59,716 nucleotides of DNA from Enterococcus_E cecorum_B (GCA_946499615.1 CAMMST010000008.1:1-59716), one strand, 5' to 3'. Shown: positions 9,161 to 18,091, counted from the first letter of the stretch. Notes: generated by a model not told the origin, from the sequence alone. Made by a program: numbers and translations.

Positions 9161-9204
9161 GATGCCAAACGTATTGATATTGGTTTGGCATCTTTTGTTT
9201 TTTT
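9161..9204 (+). terminator. Terminator of thrS
   Basis: A perfect 10-bp stem GATGCCAAAC with GTTTGGCATC (9161-9170, 9183-9192) is followed by TTTTGTTTTTTT. Confidence 0.92.
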
Positions 9205-9238
9205 GTTAAAACTTTCATGGATTAATTTTGCAATCTAA

Positions 9239-9267
9239 TTGCTTTTATGAAAAAAGTATGCTATATT
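9239..9267 (+). promoter_or_regulatory. Promoter of the rimP-nusA-infB operon
   Basis: TTGCTT (9239-9244), a 17-base spacer and TATATT (9262-9267) with an upstream TG make an extended -10 promoter about 100 bases before rimP. Confidence 0.65.
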
Positions 9268-9292
9268 TTCATTAGTAATGATACTTGAAGGT

Positions 9293-9324
9293 GAGTGAGC
9301 GATGTTTAATTGCTCACTCTTTTT
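9293..9324 (+). terminator. Attenuator-like hairpin in the rimP leader
   Basis: GAGTGAGC (9293-9300) pairs perfectly with GCTCACTC (9312-9319) and is followed by TTTTTAATG. It lies between the operon promoter and the rimP ribosome site, so it should stop a share of transcripts early. No competing antiterminator stem was found by eye. Confidence 0.7.
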
Positions 9325-9368
9325 AATGAAAAAATGCCTTGAAGTTCACTAAAGGAGGTCTGAAGAAT

Positions 9369-9842
9369 TTGAGTAGTGTTGTCCAAACAGTTACCGATTT
9401 AGTTACACCAATTGTTGATGAACATGGATTTGAATTAGTTGAAGTAGAATTTGTCAAAGAAGGAAAAAGCTGGTATCTTCGTGTCTTTATCGATAAAGAA
9501 GGCGGAATTGATATTGAAGAATGTGCGCTTGTCAGTGAACAATTAAGCGAAAAATTAGATAACGTTGATCCTGATCCAATCCCACAAGCTTACTTTTTAG
9601 AGGTTTCTTCACCAGGAGCAGAACGCCCATTGAAGAAAGAAAAAGATTATGAAAAAGCATTAGGAGAATACATTCATATCTCTTTATATCAAGCGGTTCA
9701 AGATGAAAAAGTTTATGAAGGATTTTTGGAAAGCTTCGATGAAAATCAATTAACATTAAAAGTACGTATCAAAACACGTGAAAAACAAATCACTTTTGAT
9801 CGAAACAATATTGCCAAAGCACGTTTAGCAATTCAGTTTTAA
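9369..9842 (+). CDS. rimP: Ribosome maturation factor RimP
   Basis: The 157-residue protein is needed for late assembly of the 30S subunit. It shows the family core VTPIVDEHGFELVEVEFVKE, the YLRVFIDKEGGI strand pair, and FLEVSSPGAERPL. I place the start at TTG 9369 because AAAGGAGG (9351-9358) stands 10 bases upstream; the open frame extends further to 9339 but that would bury the ribosome site. It is the first gene of the operon, ahead of nusA. Confidence 0.93.
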   Translation: MSSVVQTVTDLVTPIVDEHGFELVEVEFVKEGKSWYLRVFIDKEGGIDIEECALVSEQLSEKLDNVDPDPIPQAYFLEVSSPGAERPLKKEKDYEKALGEYIHISLYQAVQDEKVYEGFLESFDENQLTLKVRIKTREKQITFDRNNIAKARLAIQF

Positions 9843-9863
9843 TTATGGAGGGAAAATAATCAA

Positions 9864-11081
9864 ATGAGTAAAGAAATGTTAACGGCCTTAGAAACTTTAG
9901 AAGCGGAAAAAGGTATTGCCAAAGAAATCGTGATTGAAGCCTTGGAAGCCGCTTTAATCTCTGCCTATAAACGCCACTATGGACAAGCCCAAAATGTGGA
10001 AGTTGAATTTGATCAAAAGAAAGGGGACATCCATGTTTATGCGGTGAAAGAAGTCACTGAAGAAGTCATGGATAGTCAATTAGAAGTTTCAATTAAAGAT
10101 GCGACTGCGATTAATCCGCATTATGAAATTGGAGATAAGATTCGTTTTGAAGTGACACCAAAAGATTTCGGTCGGATTGCTGCTCAAACTGCTAAACAAG
10201 TCATCTTACAACGTGTTCGTGAAGCAGAACGTAGCATTATTTATGAAGAATTCTCACAATATGAAAAAGAAATTCTTCAAGGAATCGTTGAACGTCAAGA
10301 TAATCGTTATATCTACGTGAATTTAGGGAAGATTGAAGCCGTCTTATCAAAACAAGACCAAATGTTAAATGAATTCTACCAACCACATGACCGCATTAAA
10401 GTCTTTGTATCTAAAGTTGAAAATACTTCAAAAGGCCCTCAAGTCTTTGTAAGCCGTAGTCATCCTGATTTACTACGTCGCTTATTTGAACAAGAAGTCC
10501 CAGAAGTGTATGATGGTACTGTTGAAATCATGAGTATTGCCCGTGAAGCTGGGGACCGTTCTAAAATTGCGGTTCGTTCATTTGATGCAGATATTGATCC
10601 AGTGGGTACTTGTGTCGGTCCAAAAGGTCAACGTGTTCAAAATGTAGTCAATGAATTAAAAGGTGAAAACATGGATATCGTCGAATGGGATGAAGATCCA
10701 GCTGTTTACATTGCCAATGCGTTGAATCCAGCAGAAGTAAGTGATGTAATCTTTGACTTAGAAAATCCAAAATCATGTACAGTTGTTGTGCCAGACAATC
10801 AATTATCTTTAGCGATTGGTAAACGTGGTCAAAATGCACGTTTAGCTGCCAAATTAACGAATCACAAAATTGATATCAAACCTGAATCTCAAATGCAAGA
10901 ATTCTACGCGCAACTTGAAGCCCAAGAAGCGCAAGAAGAATTTGATGAAGAATTAGTAGAAGAAGCGTTTGACGAAGTGGCACAAGAAGTCAGTGAAGAA
11001 GTTGTATCTGAGGAAGTGGCACAAGATGATGCTGTAGAAGAAGTATTAGAAAGCGAAGATGAAACTTTAACTGAAGAATAG
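9864..11081 (+). CDS. nusA: Transcription termination/antitermination factor NusA
   Basis: This 405-residue protein binds RNA polymerase and nascent RNA, affecting pausing, termination and antitermination. Domains run N-terminal polymerase-binding domain (1-125), S1 domain (about 130-200), then two KH domains with VGPKGQRVQNVVNEL and SLAIGKRGQNARLAAKL. The last 55 residues are a low-complexity acidic tail rich in E and V, in line with Gram-positive NusA lacking the extra C-terminal repeats of E. coli. Good ribosome site GGAGGG; 9 bases from the next gene. Confidence 0.96.
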   Translation: MSKEMLTALETLEAEKGIAKEIVIEALEAALISAYKRHYGQAQNVEVEFDQKKGDIHVYAVKEVTEEVMDSQLEVSIKDATAINPHYEIGDKIRFEVTPKDFGRIAAQTAKQVILQRVREAERSIIYEEFSQYEKEILQGIVERQDNRYIYVNLGKIEAVLSKQDQMLNEFYQPHDRIKVFVSKVENTSKGPQVFVSRSHPDLLRRLFEQEVPEVYDGTVEIMSIAREAGDRSKIAVRSFDADIDPVGTCVGPKGQRVQNVVNELKGENMDIVEWDEDPAVYIANALNPAEVSDVIFDLENPKSCTVVVPDNQLSLAIGKRGQNARLAAKLTNHKIDIKPESQMQEFYAQLEAQEAQEEFDEELVEEAFDEVAQEVSEEVVSEEVAQDDAVEEVLESEDETLTEE

Positions 11082-11090
11082 GAGGTACCT

Positions 11091-11387
11091 ATGAAGCAAA
11101 GAAAAATCCCTTTAAGAACCTCTGTTGTAACCGGTGAAGTGATTCCCAAAAAACAATTATTAAGAATTACGCGCTCAAAAGAAGGTGTCGTTTCCATCGA
11201 TCCAACGGGTAAAATGCCTGGACGTGGTGCATATATCGCGATGGAGCCAGAAGAAGCTGAACTTGCTTGGAAAAAACGCATCTTTGATAAAAAATTTGGT
11301 GTGACATTAAGTGACGAATTTTATCAAGAATTACTAGATTATGTGAAACATCAGAAAGCACGTCGAGAGTTATTTGGAAATGAATAA
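11091..11387 (+). CDS. rnpM: RNase P modulator RnpM (YlxR family)
   Basis: This 98-residue YlxR family protein shows the signature RKIPLRTSVVTGE and GRGAYI. Bacillus YlxR/RnpM binds RNase P RNA and modulates its activity; that role is inferred from the family. The ATG follows a GGAGG site and the gene sits in its usual place between nusA and ylxQ. Its end overlaps the next start by 8 bases, so the two are translationally coupled. Confidence 0.9.
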   Translation: MKQRKIPLRTSVVTGEVIPKKQLLRITRSKEGVVSIDPTGKMPGRGAYIAMEPEEAELAWKKRIFDKKFGVTLSDEFYQELLDYVKHQKARRELFGNE

Positions 11388-11682
11388 ACAAAAAGTATTG
11401 AATCTTTTAGGTCTTGCCCAACGCGCAGGAAAATTAGTAACTGGTGAAGAACTTGTTACCAAAGAAATCCAAGCACAAAAAGCAAAATTTGTTTTTGTAG
11501 CTAGTGATGCGGGTAAGAATACTTTAAAGAAATTGCAAGATAAATCAAGATATTATGAAATCCCTCTAAGTGAAGCTTTTACTAGTCTTGAATTGACCCA
11601 AGCTTTAGGAAAACCAAGAAAAGCAATTGCGGTGATGGATCACGGCTTTGCTAAGAAAATGGGGGAATTATTGAACGAATAG
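11380..11682 (+). CDS. ylxQ: L7Ae/L30e-type RNA-binding protein YlxQ
   Basis: This 100-residue L7Ae family protein (LLGLAQRAGKLVTGEE, FVFVASDAGKNTLKKL) is expected to bind kink-turn RNA; Bacillus YlxQ does so but its cellular role is poorly known. I choose ATG 11380 rather than the upstream TTG because the protein then begins MNKQKVLNLLGLA like its relatives. It overlaps the end of rnpM. Confidence 0.88.
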   Translation: MNKQKVLNLLGLAQRAGKLVTGEELVTKEIQAQKAKFVFVASDAGKNTLKKLQDKSRYYEIPLSEAFTSLELTQALGKPRKAIAVMDHGFAKKMGELLNE

Positions 11683-11694
11683 GAAGGTGATTGA

Positions 11695-14493
11695 ATGAGT
11701 AAAGTCAGAATTTATGAATTGGCGAAAGATTTAAATATCTCCAGTAAAGAATTAGTGGAGAAAGCCAAAACAATTGGAATGGAAGTTGAAAATCATCGCA
11801 GTGCAATCACGAAAGAAGAAGCGCAACAGTTAAAAGCTGAATTTGAAAATCGTGAAGTGATTCAAACAGATGGTCATAAAAAATTCCAAACCCAAAGAAA
11901 CAATCCAAACTTTCTAAACCGTCATAAACAACAAAGAAATACGAATTCAAATAATCGAAATCGCAAAAATACAAAAAATGGCGCAAATCAAAAGCCAGCC
12001 GATGCTTCGAAAAATGAATCAGCAAGCAAAAATAAAGTAGTGAAACCAGTTGCTCAAGCCAAAGCGACTCCTAAAAAAGCTGAACAAGAGAAGCAACCTA
12101 AAGCGACTGAAGTGAAAAAAGCAGCAGTCACGAAGCAAGAAGTGAAGCAAGAAGTTGTTTCAAAAGAGAAGAAAACTCCTGAAGTTAAAGTTGCTAAAGA
12201 AAAACCAGCTGAAAAAGTACTTCCAGTTCAGCCTGAGAAAAAGGAAACACCTAAACCAGAAGTAGCTACAGTAGTTGAGAAGAAAGCAGAGGAAAAGGTG
12301 GTTGCTAAAGTTAGTGAAAAAGAAGTGAACATCGAGCAACCTCAATTGGAGCCTAAAAATGAAAAACCAGAAATGAAAGTTGTTGATAATGTGTCAAACG
12401 ATAAAAAGGAAAAGAAATCTCAAGTGAGTCAACCTGAAAAACAAGGAAAACCAATGAAACAAGAAAATCAAGCAAAATCAGAAAAAGCGAAAAAAGTTGC
12501 CCCAGTTGCCGCTGAACAAGAGGCGCGTAAACAAGAACGTCCAAAAAATAAAGCGAAAAAACAACACAACAATGACCGCTACGAAGACGATAATTTAGGT
12601 AGAGGACGAAATGCGAAGAAAAATAATAAGAAAGATTTCGACAAACCAAATAATAAATTCAAGGGCAAAAAAGGTAAAAATAATAAACAACAAGAAAAGA
12701 AACCTGCTGTGCCACCGCGTAAATTCCGTGAATTACCAGAAGTACTGGAATATACAGATGGCATGAATGTAGCAGAAATCGCGAAAAAAATTCACCGTGA
12801 ACCAGCTGAAATTATCAAGAAATTATTTATGATGGGTGTCATGGTCAACCAAAACCAACCATTAGATAAAGATACCATTGAATTACTAGCTGCTGATTAC
12901 GGAATCGATGCCCAAGAAAAAGTCCAAGTCGATATTGCGGATATTGATAAATTCTTTGAGCCAGAAGAAATCAATGAAGATAATTTAGTGGCACGTCCAC
13001 CAGTTGTGACAATCATGGGACACGTTGACCATGGTAAGACAACTTTATTAGATACTTTACGTAATTCACGTGTAACAAGTGGAGAAGCGGGCGGTATTAC
13101 CCAACATATTGGTGCGTACCAAATTGATATTGATGGCAAGCCAATTACTTTCTTGGATACACCAGGACACGCTGCTTTCACAAGTATGCGTGCACGTGGA
13201 GCAAGTATCACGGATATCACTATTTTAGTCGTAGCGGCGGATGACGGGGTTATGCCACAAACTGTTGAAGCGATTAACCACGCCAAAGCTGCCAATGTAC
13301 CGATTATTGTAGCGGTCAATAAAATTGATAAACCAGCAGCTAATCCACAGCACGTGATGCAAGAATTAACTGAATATGAATTAATTCCTGAAAGTTGGGG
13401 CGGCGATACGATCTTTGTAGAAATCTCAGCGAAATTTGGTCAAAATATTGATGAATTATTAGAAATGATTCTATTAGTTGCTGAAGTGGAAGACTTAAAA
13501 GCTGATCCAACGCAACGTGCAATTGGTACCGTCATTGAAGCACGTCTAGATAAAGGTAAAGGACCGGTAGCTACATTATTAGTGCAACAAGGAACGATGC
13601 ATGTCGGTGATCCAATTGTTGTCGGTAATACATTTGGTCGTGTCCGCGTGATGACCAATGACCTAGGCCGTCGTGAAAAAGCTGCGGGACCGGCAACTCC
13701 AGTGGAAATTACTGGTTTGAATGATGTCCCACAAGCAGGTGATCGTTTCGTAGTCTTTGAAGATGAAAAGACTGCGCGTGCTGCTGGTGAAGAACGTGCC
13801 AAACGTGCTTTAGTCCAACAACGTGCAGTGACCCATCGTGTTACTTTAGATAACTTATTCGATAGCCTTAAAGAAGGTGAATTAAAAGAAGTTAATGTGA
13901 TTATTAAAGCGGACGTACAAGGATCTGCGGAAGCTCTAGCCGCCTCTTTACAAAAAATCGATGTAGAGGGTGTTCGTGTCAATATCGTTCACTCAGCGGT
14001 TGGTGCGGTAAATGAAAGTGATGTTACTTTAGCCGCAGCATCTAATGCGATTATCATTGGTTTCAACGTTCGCCCTACACCACAAGCGAAACAACAAGCC
14101 GAACTTGAAAGTGTGCAAATTCGTTTACATCGTATCATCTATAAAGCAATTGAAGAAATTGAAACAGCGATGAAAGGGATGCTTGATCCAGAATACGAAG
14201 AAAAAATTACAGGTCAAATGGTGGTCCGTGAAACCTATAAAGTATCTAAAGTCGGTACAATTGCTGGATGTTATGTATTAGAAGGTTCAATTAAACGTGA
14301 TAGCGGCGTACGTGTCATTCGTGATGGTATCGTTATTTATGAAGGACAACTTGCTAGTTTGAAACGCTTCAAAGATGATGTCAAAGAAGTCAAAATGGGA
14401 TTTGAATGTGGTGCGATGATTGAGAAATTCAATGATATCAAAGTAGACGACATTATTGAAGCCTTCATCATGGAAGAAGTCAAAGTAGACTAA
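11695..14493 (+). CDS. infB: Translation initiation factor IF-2
   Basis: IF-2 places initiator tRNA on the 30S subunit using GTP. The 932 residues start with an IF2-N domain (1-55), then a long low-complexity K/E/Q/N linker (60-345), a second IF2-N domain and the GTPase with GHVDHGKT (442-449), DTPGHAA and NKID (about 541). The beta-barrel and C-terminal tRNA-binding domains follow. The linker is longer and more repetitive than the core; such linkers vary widely between species. GGAAGGTGATTG precedes the ATG. Confidence 0.97.
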   Translation: MSKVRIYELAKDLNISSKELVEKAKTIGMEVENHRSAITKEEAQQLKAEFENREVIQTDGHKKFQTQRNNPNFLNRHKQQRNTNSNNRNRKNTKNGANQKPADASKNESASKNKVVKPVAQAKATPKKAEQEKQPKATEVKKAAVTKQEVKQEVVSKEKKTPEVKVAKEKPAEKVLPVQPEKKETPKPEVATVVEKKAEEKVVAKVSEKEVNIEQPQLEPKNEKPEMKVVDNVSNDKKEKKSQVSQPEKQGKPMKQENQAKSEKAKKVAPVAAEQEARKQERPKNKAKKQHNNDRYEDDNLGRGRNAKKNNKKDFDKPNNKFKGKKGKNNKQQEKKPAVPPRKFRELPEVLEYTDGMNVAEIAKKIHREPAEIIKKLFMMGVMVNQNQPLDKDTIELLAADYGIDAQEKVQVDIADIDKFFEPEEINEDNLVARPPVVTIMGHVDHGKTTLLDTLRNSRVTSGEAGGITQHIGAYQIDIDGKPITFLDTPGHAAFTSMRARGASITDITILVVAADDGVMPQTVEAINHAKAANVPIIVAVNKIDKPAANPQHVMQELTEYELIPESWGGDTIFVEISAKFGQNIDELLEMILLVAEVEDLKADPTQRAIGTVIEARLDKGKGPVATLLVQQGTMHVGDPIVVGNTFGRVRVMTNDLGRREKAAGPATPVEITGLNDVPQAGDRFVVFEDEKTARAAGEERAKRALVQQRAVTHRVTLDNLFDSLKEGELKEVNVIIKADVQGSAEALAASLQKIDVEGVRVNIVHSAVGAVNESDVTLAAASNAIIIGFNVRPTPQAKQQAELESVQIRLHRIIYKAIEEIETAMKGMLDPEYEEKITGQMVVRETYKVSKVGTIAGCYVLEGSIKRDSGVRVIRDGIVIYEGQLASLKRFKDDVKEVKMGFECGAMIEKFNDIKVDDIIEAFIMEEVKVD

Positions 14494-14517
14494 TAGACAG
14501 CTGCTAAGGAGGAAATT

Positions 14518-14868
14518 ATGGCAAACTATCGTGATAGACGCTTAGCACAAGAAATCCAAAAAGAAGTCAATCAAATCTTGCGTAAAAAAGTTCGTGACCC
14601 ACGCGTACAAGAAGTAACCATTACTGAAGTTCGTGTGACTGGAGATTTACAACAAGCAACGATTTACTATACCATTTTATCTAACCTTGCTTCAGATCGT
14701 ACAAAAGCACAACAAGGATTAGAAAAAGCAACTGGACTAATCAGACGAGAATTAGGGCATGTCTTAACTTTATATAAAACGCCTGAACTATTCTTTAGTT
14801 ACGATGAATCCATTGACTATGGTAATAAAATTGATGAAATGCTAAGAAATTTAAATAAAGAATATTAA
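14518..14868 (+). CDS. rbfA: 30S ribosome-binding factor RbfA
   Basis: The 116-residue KH-type protein assists 16S rRNA 5' end maturation and cold adaptation. Signature: RDRRLAQEIQKEVNQIL, VRDPRVQEVTITEVRVTGDLQQA and the C-terminal IDYGNKIDEML. It follows infB by 24 bases with an AAGGAGG site and ends the operon at a strong terminator. Confidence 0.95.
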   Translation: MANYRDRRLAQEIQKEVNQILRKKVRDPRVQEVTITEVRVTGDLQQATIYYTILSNLASDRTKAQQGLEKATGLIRRELGHVLTLYKTPELFFSYDESIDYGNKIDEMLRNLNKEY

Positions 14869-14875
14869 TATTTGG

Positions 14876-14910
14876 CTGAGTCAGAAAGTAGAATCTGGCT
14901 CAGTTTTTTT
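14876..14910 (+). terminator. Terminator of the nusA-infB operon
   Basis: CTGAGTCAGA and TCTGGCTCAG form a 10-bp stem with one G-T pair and an 8-base loop, followed by TTTTTTT. Confidence 0.92.
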
Positions 14911-15008
14911 GATTACAAATCTAGTTGTACTGTCTTTACTATTAATGCCTTCTTTACTGAACAAGCGCTATTATTAAAAAATACTATAACAATAATTACG
15001 CTATCTGT

Positions 15009-15037
15009 TTGCGTTTTCGCTTTCTAAGGTGTACAAT
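15009..15037 (+). promoter_or_regulatory. Promoter of the tetR-like gene
   Basis: TTGCGT (15009-15014), 17 bases and TACAAT (15032-15037) stand about 30 bases upstream of the start codon. Confidence 0.7.
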
Positions 15038-15067
15038 ACGGGCAAGGATGTAAGGAGAGAAAAATTT

Positions 15068-15634
15068 ATGAAAAGAGTAACTTATACGAAAGAAATGATT
15101 GTCGATGCTGGCTTAGATGTTATCTTTGAACAAGATTTTAAACATTTGACTGCGCGCGCTATTGCTAATGAATTAGGCTGTTCACCGCAACCGATTTATT
15201 TGCAATTTGAGAATATGGATGATTTAAAAGATGCGATTGTCGCGAAGTTATGGCAACGATGTCATAATTATATGGAGCTCAAGCATAAAAAAGATGGCCG
15301 TAAAATGATAAATTACCCCTTATCTTTTATCCGCTATGCATTAAAGAAACCAAATTGGTATCAGAGCTGTTTTCAAGATATGAGTGGTAATCCAAAAGAG
15401 GTAAATGAAAAGTTAAAAACCTATTTTATGACGGAGATTTTTGAATTTGAACGTAACTTAACAGATAAAGAACAAAAATTCTTCTTTATTGAGGCCTTTG
15501 CATATATTCATGGGCTAATTTGTGCGGTAAATAGTGGTCGTATTCGTAAAGATGAGTCACAAATAGCACACAGATGGGAAAACTACTTACAGGATTTAGC
15601 ACAAAGATATCCATTAAGCTTTGAGGTACAATAG
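15068..15634 (+). CDS. TetR/AcrR family transcriptional regulator
   Basis: The 188-residue protein has a TetR-type HTH in residues 7-50 (LTARAIANELGCSPQPIYLQFENMDDL) and a ligand-type C-terminal half of no recognised specificity. The start is the ATG at 15068, preceded by AAGGAGAG; a GTG-opened extension at 15029 would overlap the promoter. It is a single gene inserted between rbfA and truB, which are adjacent in many relatives. No efflux pump or enzyme gene is near, so the target is unknown. Confidence 0.85.
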   Translation: MKRVTYTKEMIVDAGLDVIFEQDFKHLTARAIANELGCSPQPIYLQFENMDDLKDAIVAKLWQRCHNYMELKHKKDGRKMINYPLSFIRYALKKPNWYQSCFQDMSGNPKEVNEKLKTYFMTEIFEFERNLTDKEQKFFFIEAFAYIHGLICAVNSGRIRKDESQIAHRWENYLQDLAQRYPLSFEVQ

Positions 15635-15772
15635 CAATATGTAAACTTTCTCGTTATCATATTAGAAAAGAGCTATTGCAAGATTTTGCTAAGCGCATTA
15701 AAATATGGGTGAATAAAGGAAAAGTTCTGTATAGGAGAAGTAATCTAAATGATTGGAAAAAGGATAGCAGTA

Positions 15773-15826
15773 AATTAAATGGTGCTTTTGTCTGAAAAAA
15801 CAAGAGTGCCATTTAATTTTTTATTT
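15773..15826 (+). terminator. Strong terminator between tetR-like gene and truB
   Basis: A stem of about 19 bp with several G-T pairs joins 15773-15791 to 15800-15818 (outer arms AATTAAATGG and CCATTTAATT) and runs into TTTTTTATTTT. The preceding stretch 15635-15772 shows no gene. Confidence 0.9.
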
Positions 15827-15827
15827 T

Positions 15828-15858
15828 CACACCTTGGATTCTATCGAGGTGTTTTTTT
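15828..15858 (+). terminator. Second terminator-like hairpin
   Basis: CACACCT (15828-15834) faces AGGTGTT (15847-15853), giving a 6-bp ACACCT/AGGTGT stem with a 12-base loop followed by a T7 run. Its 3' arm and T run are part of the tandem duplication described separately. Confidence 0.6.
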
Positions 15859-15933
15859 GTGCCTGATTTGTTAACTTGTTTTTAATCCAGAGGTGTTTTT
15901 TTGTGCCTGATTTGTTAACTTGTTTTTATTCCA
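15846..15933 (+). repeat. 44-bp tandem duplication upstream of truB
   Basis: Units 15846-15889 and 15890-15933 differ at one base. Each contains GAGGTGTTTTTTTGTGCC and TTGTTAACTTG. The second copy ends inside the truB promoter. Confidence 0.92.
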
Positions 15934-15948
15934 TATGTAGGATAAAAT
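15920..15948 (+). promoter_or_regulatory. Probable promoter of truB-ribF
   Basis: TTGTTT (15920-15925), a 17-base spacer and TAAAAT (15943-15948) precede the truB ATG by 35 bases. The -35 box lies in the second copy of the 44-bp repeat. Confidence 0.6.
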
Positions 15949-15983
15949 GGAGAAGTGTGATTTTATAGAAAAGGAAGGAAATC

Positions 15984-16919
15984 ATGGAAGGCATTTTACC
16001 TTTATGGAAAGAACGTGGCTTAACGAGTCATGACTGTGTATTTAAGTTACGCAAAATTTTACATATGAAAAAGATTGGTCATAGCGGGACTTTGGATCCT
16101 GATGTTGATGGTATTTTACCAATCTGTATCGGACGGGCGACTAAGGTTGTTGAATTTTTGACGGATTCTGGAAAAGTATATGAAGGCGAAATTACTCTAG
16201 GCTATTCGACGACGACAGAGGATGCGAGTGGGGAGATTGTTGATTTAACACCCGTTGAAAAAGTTCTGTCAAATGAATTGATTGATAGCACAATGCAGAC
16301 TTTTATTGGTGAGATTACGCAAATTCCACCGATATATTCAGCAGTTAAAGTGAACGGTAAGCGATTATATGAATATGCACGTAATGGCGAAACTGTTGAA
16401 AGACCTGTCAGAAAAGCTCAAATTTATCGCTTTCAAAGAATCACGGAACCGGTCTTTGATGCGCAAAAACACACGCTATCTTGGCGCTTTCAGGTAGCTT
16501 GTGGCAAAGGTACTTATGTTCGTACGCTAGCTGTTGATTTAGGGAAAAAATTAGGCTTTGCTGCTCATATGTCCGATTTAACACGGATAAAAAGTGGTGG
16601 CTTTACCAAAGAGCAAGCCGTAACTTTAGACCAAGTAGCTCAAGCGATGGCAAACAATGAGGTAGAAAAGCTGCTTTTACCCATTGAGTATGGGGTTCGT
16701 GATTTTCCACGCATTGATATTTCTGAAGAGTTGACCAAAAAAGTGATGAATGGGATGCGGATTCCGTATTGGCAATTTGGCTTTAACATATGTCCAGATC
16801 GTCCAATCGCTTTATATTACAACGAGTGCGTATTAAGTATCTATGAAGTCAGTCCAAGTGATAAGAATATGCTTAAGCCGCAAAAAATGTTAAGAACGCA
16901 ATTAGAAATGAAGGAATAA
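15984..16919 (+). CDS. truB: tRNA pseudouridine(55) synthase TruB
   Basis: The 311-residue enzyme makes pseudouridine 55 in the T loop of tRNAs. GHSGTLDPDVDGILP carries the catalytic Asp (about residue 38), followed by the family motifs KVYEGEITLGYSTTTED, PPIYSAVKVNGKRLYEYAR and CGKGTYVRTLAVDLG. Start ATG behind AAGGAAGG. Six bases from ribF, so a two-gene operon. Confidence 0.95.
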   Translation: MEGILPLWKERGLTSHDCVFKLRKILHMKKIGHSGTLDPDVDGILPICIGRATKVVEFLTDSGKVYEGEITLGYSTTTEDASGEIVDLTPVEKVLSNELIDSTMQTFIGEITQIPPIYSAVKVNGKRLYEYARNGETVERPVRKAQIYRFQRITEPVFDAQKHTLSWRFQVACGKGTYVRTLAVDLGKKLGFAAHMSDLTRIKSGGFTKEQAVTLDQVAQAMANNEVEKLLLPIEYGVRDFPRIDISEELTKKVMNGMRIPYWQFGFNICPDRPIALYYNECVLSIYEVSPSDKNMLKPQKMLRTQLEMKE

Positions 16920-16924
16920 TAGTT

Positions 16925-17872
16925 ATGAATATCATTGAATTAAGACATCCATTTGAAAAAGAACGCGTAATCAAGGAAGAAGTTGTTTTGGTGCTCGGTT
17001 TTTTTGACGGGGTACATCGCGGGCATCAAGCAGTGATTGAACAAGGAAAAAAACTAGCAAAAGAAAAAAATCTAAAACTGGCGCTGATGACTTTTAATCA
17101 ACATCCATCCATCGTTTTTCAAAAAATGTCTAAAGAAACGATGACCTATTTAACGAGCGTGCATCAAAAAGCGCAATTATTTGAGAAAGCTGGTGTTGAT
17201 TTATTATATGTGGTTGATTTCACTTCTGCCTTTGCAAAATTAACACCCGAAGAATTTATCGAACAATATATCATTGGGTTGCATGCTAAAGTAGTTGTGG
17301 CTGGATTTGACTATACATTTGGCTATCGAGGAAAAGCGACGATGACAGATTTAGCGCAATTAGCGAACCAACGCTTTGAAGTAATCGAAGTCCCTGAATT
17401 AAGCGAACATGGACAAAAGGTTAGTTCGACTGCCATTCGCCAAGCTTTGGCAAAAGGCGATATGCAAGCAGTCAATGAATTATTAGGCTATCCTTATACG
17501 ATAGAAGGAACAGTGATGCATGGCGATGCGCGTGGCCGAACACTGGGATTTCCTACAGCGAATATTCGTTTTGCCCCAACGACGCGCTTACCAATCGAAG
17601 GCGTGTATGTTTGTGAATTTAAGGTGGGCAATACCTGGCATCACGCTATGGGATCGATTGGCCATAATGATACGTTTGGAGAAGGCCGTAAATTAACAGT
17701 AGAGGTCTATATTTTAGATTTTCATCAAGAAATTTATGGAGAATTTGTGGAAGTACGTTGGTTACATCTACTTCGTGAACAAATCAAATTTGATGGAGCT
17801 GAGAGTTTAATTCAACAACTCCATCAAGATGAGCAAGATACAAGAGATTATTTTGCAGCCTTAGCAGAGTAA
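16925..17872 (+). CDS. ribF: Bifunctional riboflavin kinase/FAD synthetase
   Basis: This 315-residue enzyme turns riboflavin into FMN and then FAD. The N-terminal nucleotidyltransferase shows GFFDGVHRGHQ (about 27-37) and VSSTAIRQAL, and the C-terminal kinase shows GRTLGFPTANI and VYVCEFKVG. It is in the usual position after truB. Confidence 0.95.
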   Translation: MNIIELRHPFEKERVIKEEVVLVLGFFDGVHRGHQAVIEQGKKLAKEKNLKLALMTFNQHPSIVFQKMSKETMTYLTSVHQKAQLFEKAGVDLLYVVDFTSAFAKLTPEEFIEQYIIGLHAKVVVAGFDYTFGYRGKATMTDLAQLANQRFEVIEVPELSEHGQKVSSTAIRQALAKGDMQAVNELLGYPYTIEGTVMHGDARGRTLGFPTANIRFAPTTRLPIEGVYVCEFKVGNTWHHAMGSIGHNDTFGEGRKLTVEVYILDFHQEIYGEFVEVRWLHLLREQIKFDGAESLIQQLHQDEQDTRDYFAALAE

Positions 17873-18070
17873 TCATGATTTTTGAACATTGATTAGCTGA
17901 AATTCTTCGCTATCAGGTACTTTTATGATGAGAAATCCGTCTGGCAAAGTCGCAGGGGAAACGTCTTTGATATTTTTTCCGCTTGCAATCTGCGCCATAC
18001 GGATTAATTCTTTTTCATCTTTGCTGCTGGCTACGAGATTTCCGAGATTAAAAAGGACATTTTCTTCCAT
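17873..18070 (-). CDS. Small protein of unknown function
   Basis: A 65-residue leftward gene shares its end with the ribF end and lies head to head with hemW. I choose ATG 18070 because AAGGAAG lies 9 bases upstream. The protein (N-terminal MEENVLFNLGNLVASSKDEK, then a short helix and a strand-rich C-terminus) has no signal or membrane segment and no domain that I recognise. A good ribosome site and -10 box support it being expressed. Confidence 0.6.
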   Translation of the reverse strand: MEENVLFNLGNLVASSKDEKELIRMAQIASGKNIKDVSPATLPDGFLIIKVPDSEEFQLINVQKS

Positions 18071-18091
18071 AACAATCACTTCCTTGTGTAT

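Noticed and set aside
10904..11281. Leftward Ser-rich frame opposite the nusA end
   Set aside because: Arises from the acidic GAA-rich tail of NusA read backwards.
12897..13319. Leftward frames of 140-180 codons opposite infB
   Set aside because: Third-position bias belongs to infB; no start signals on the other strand.
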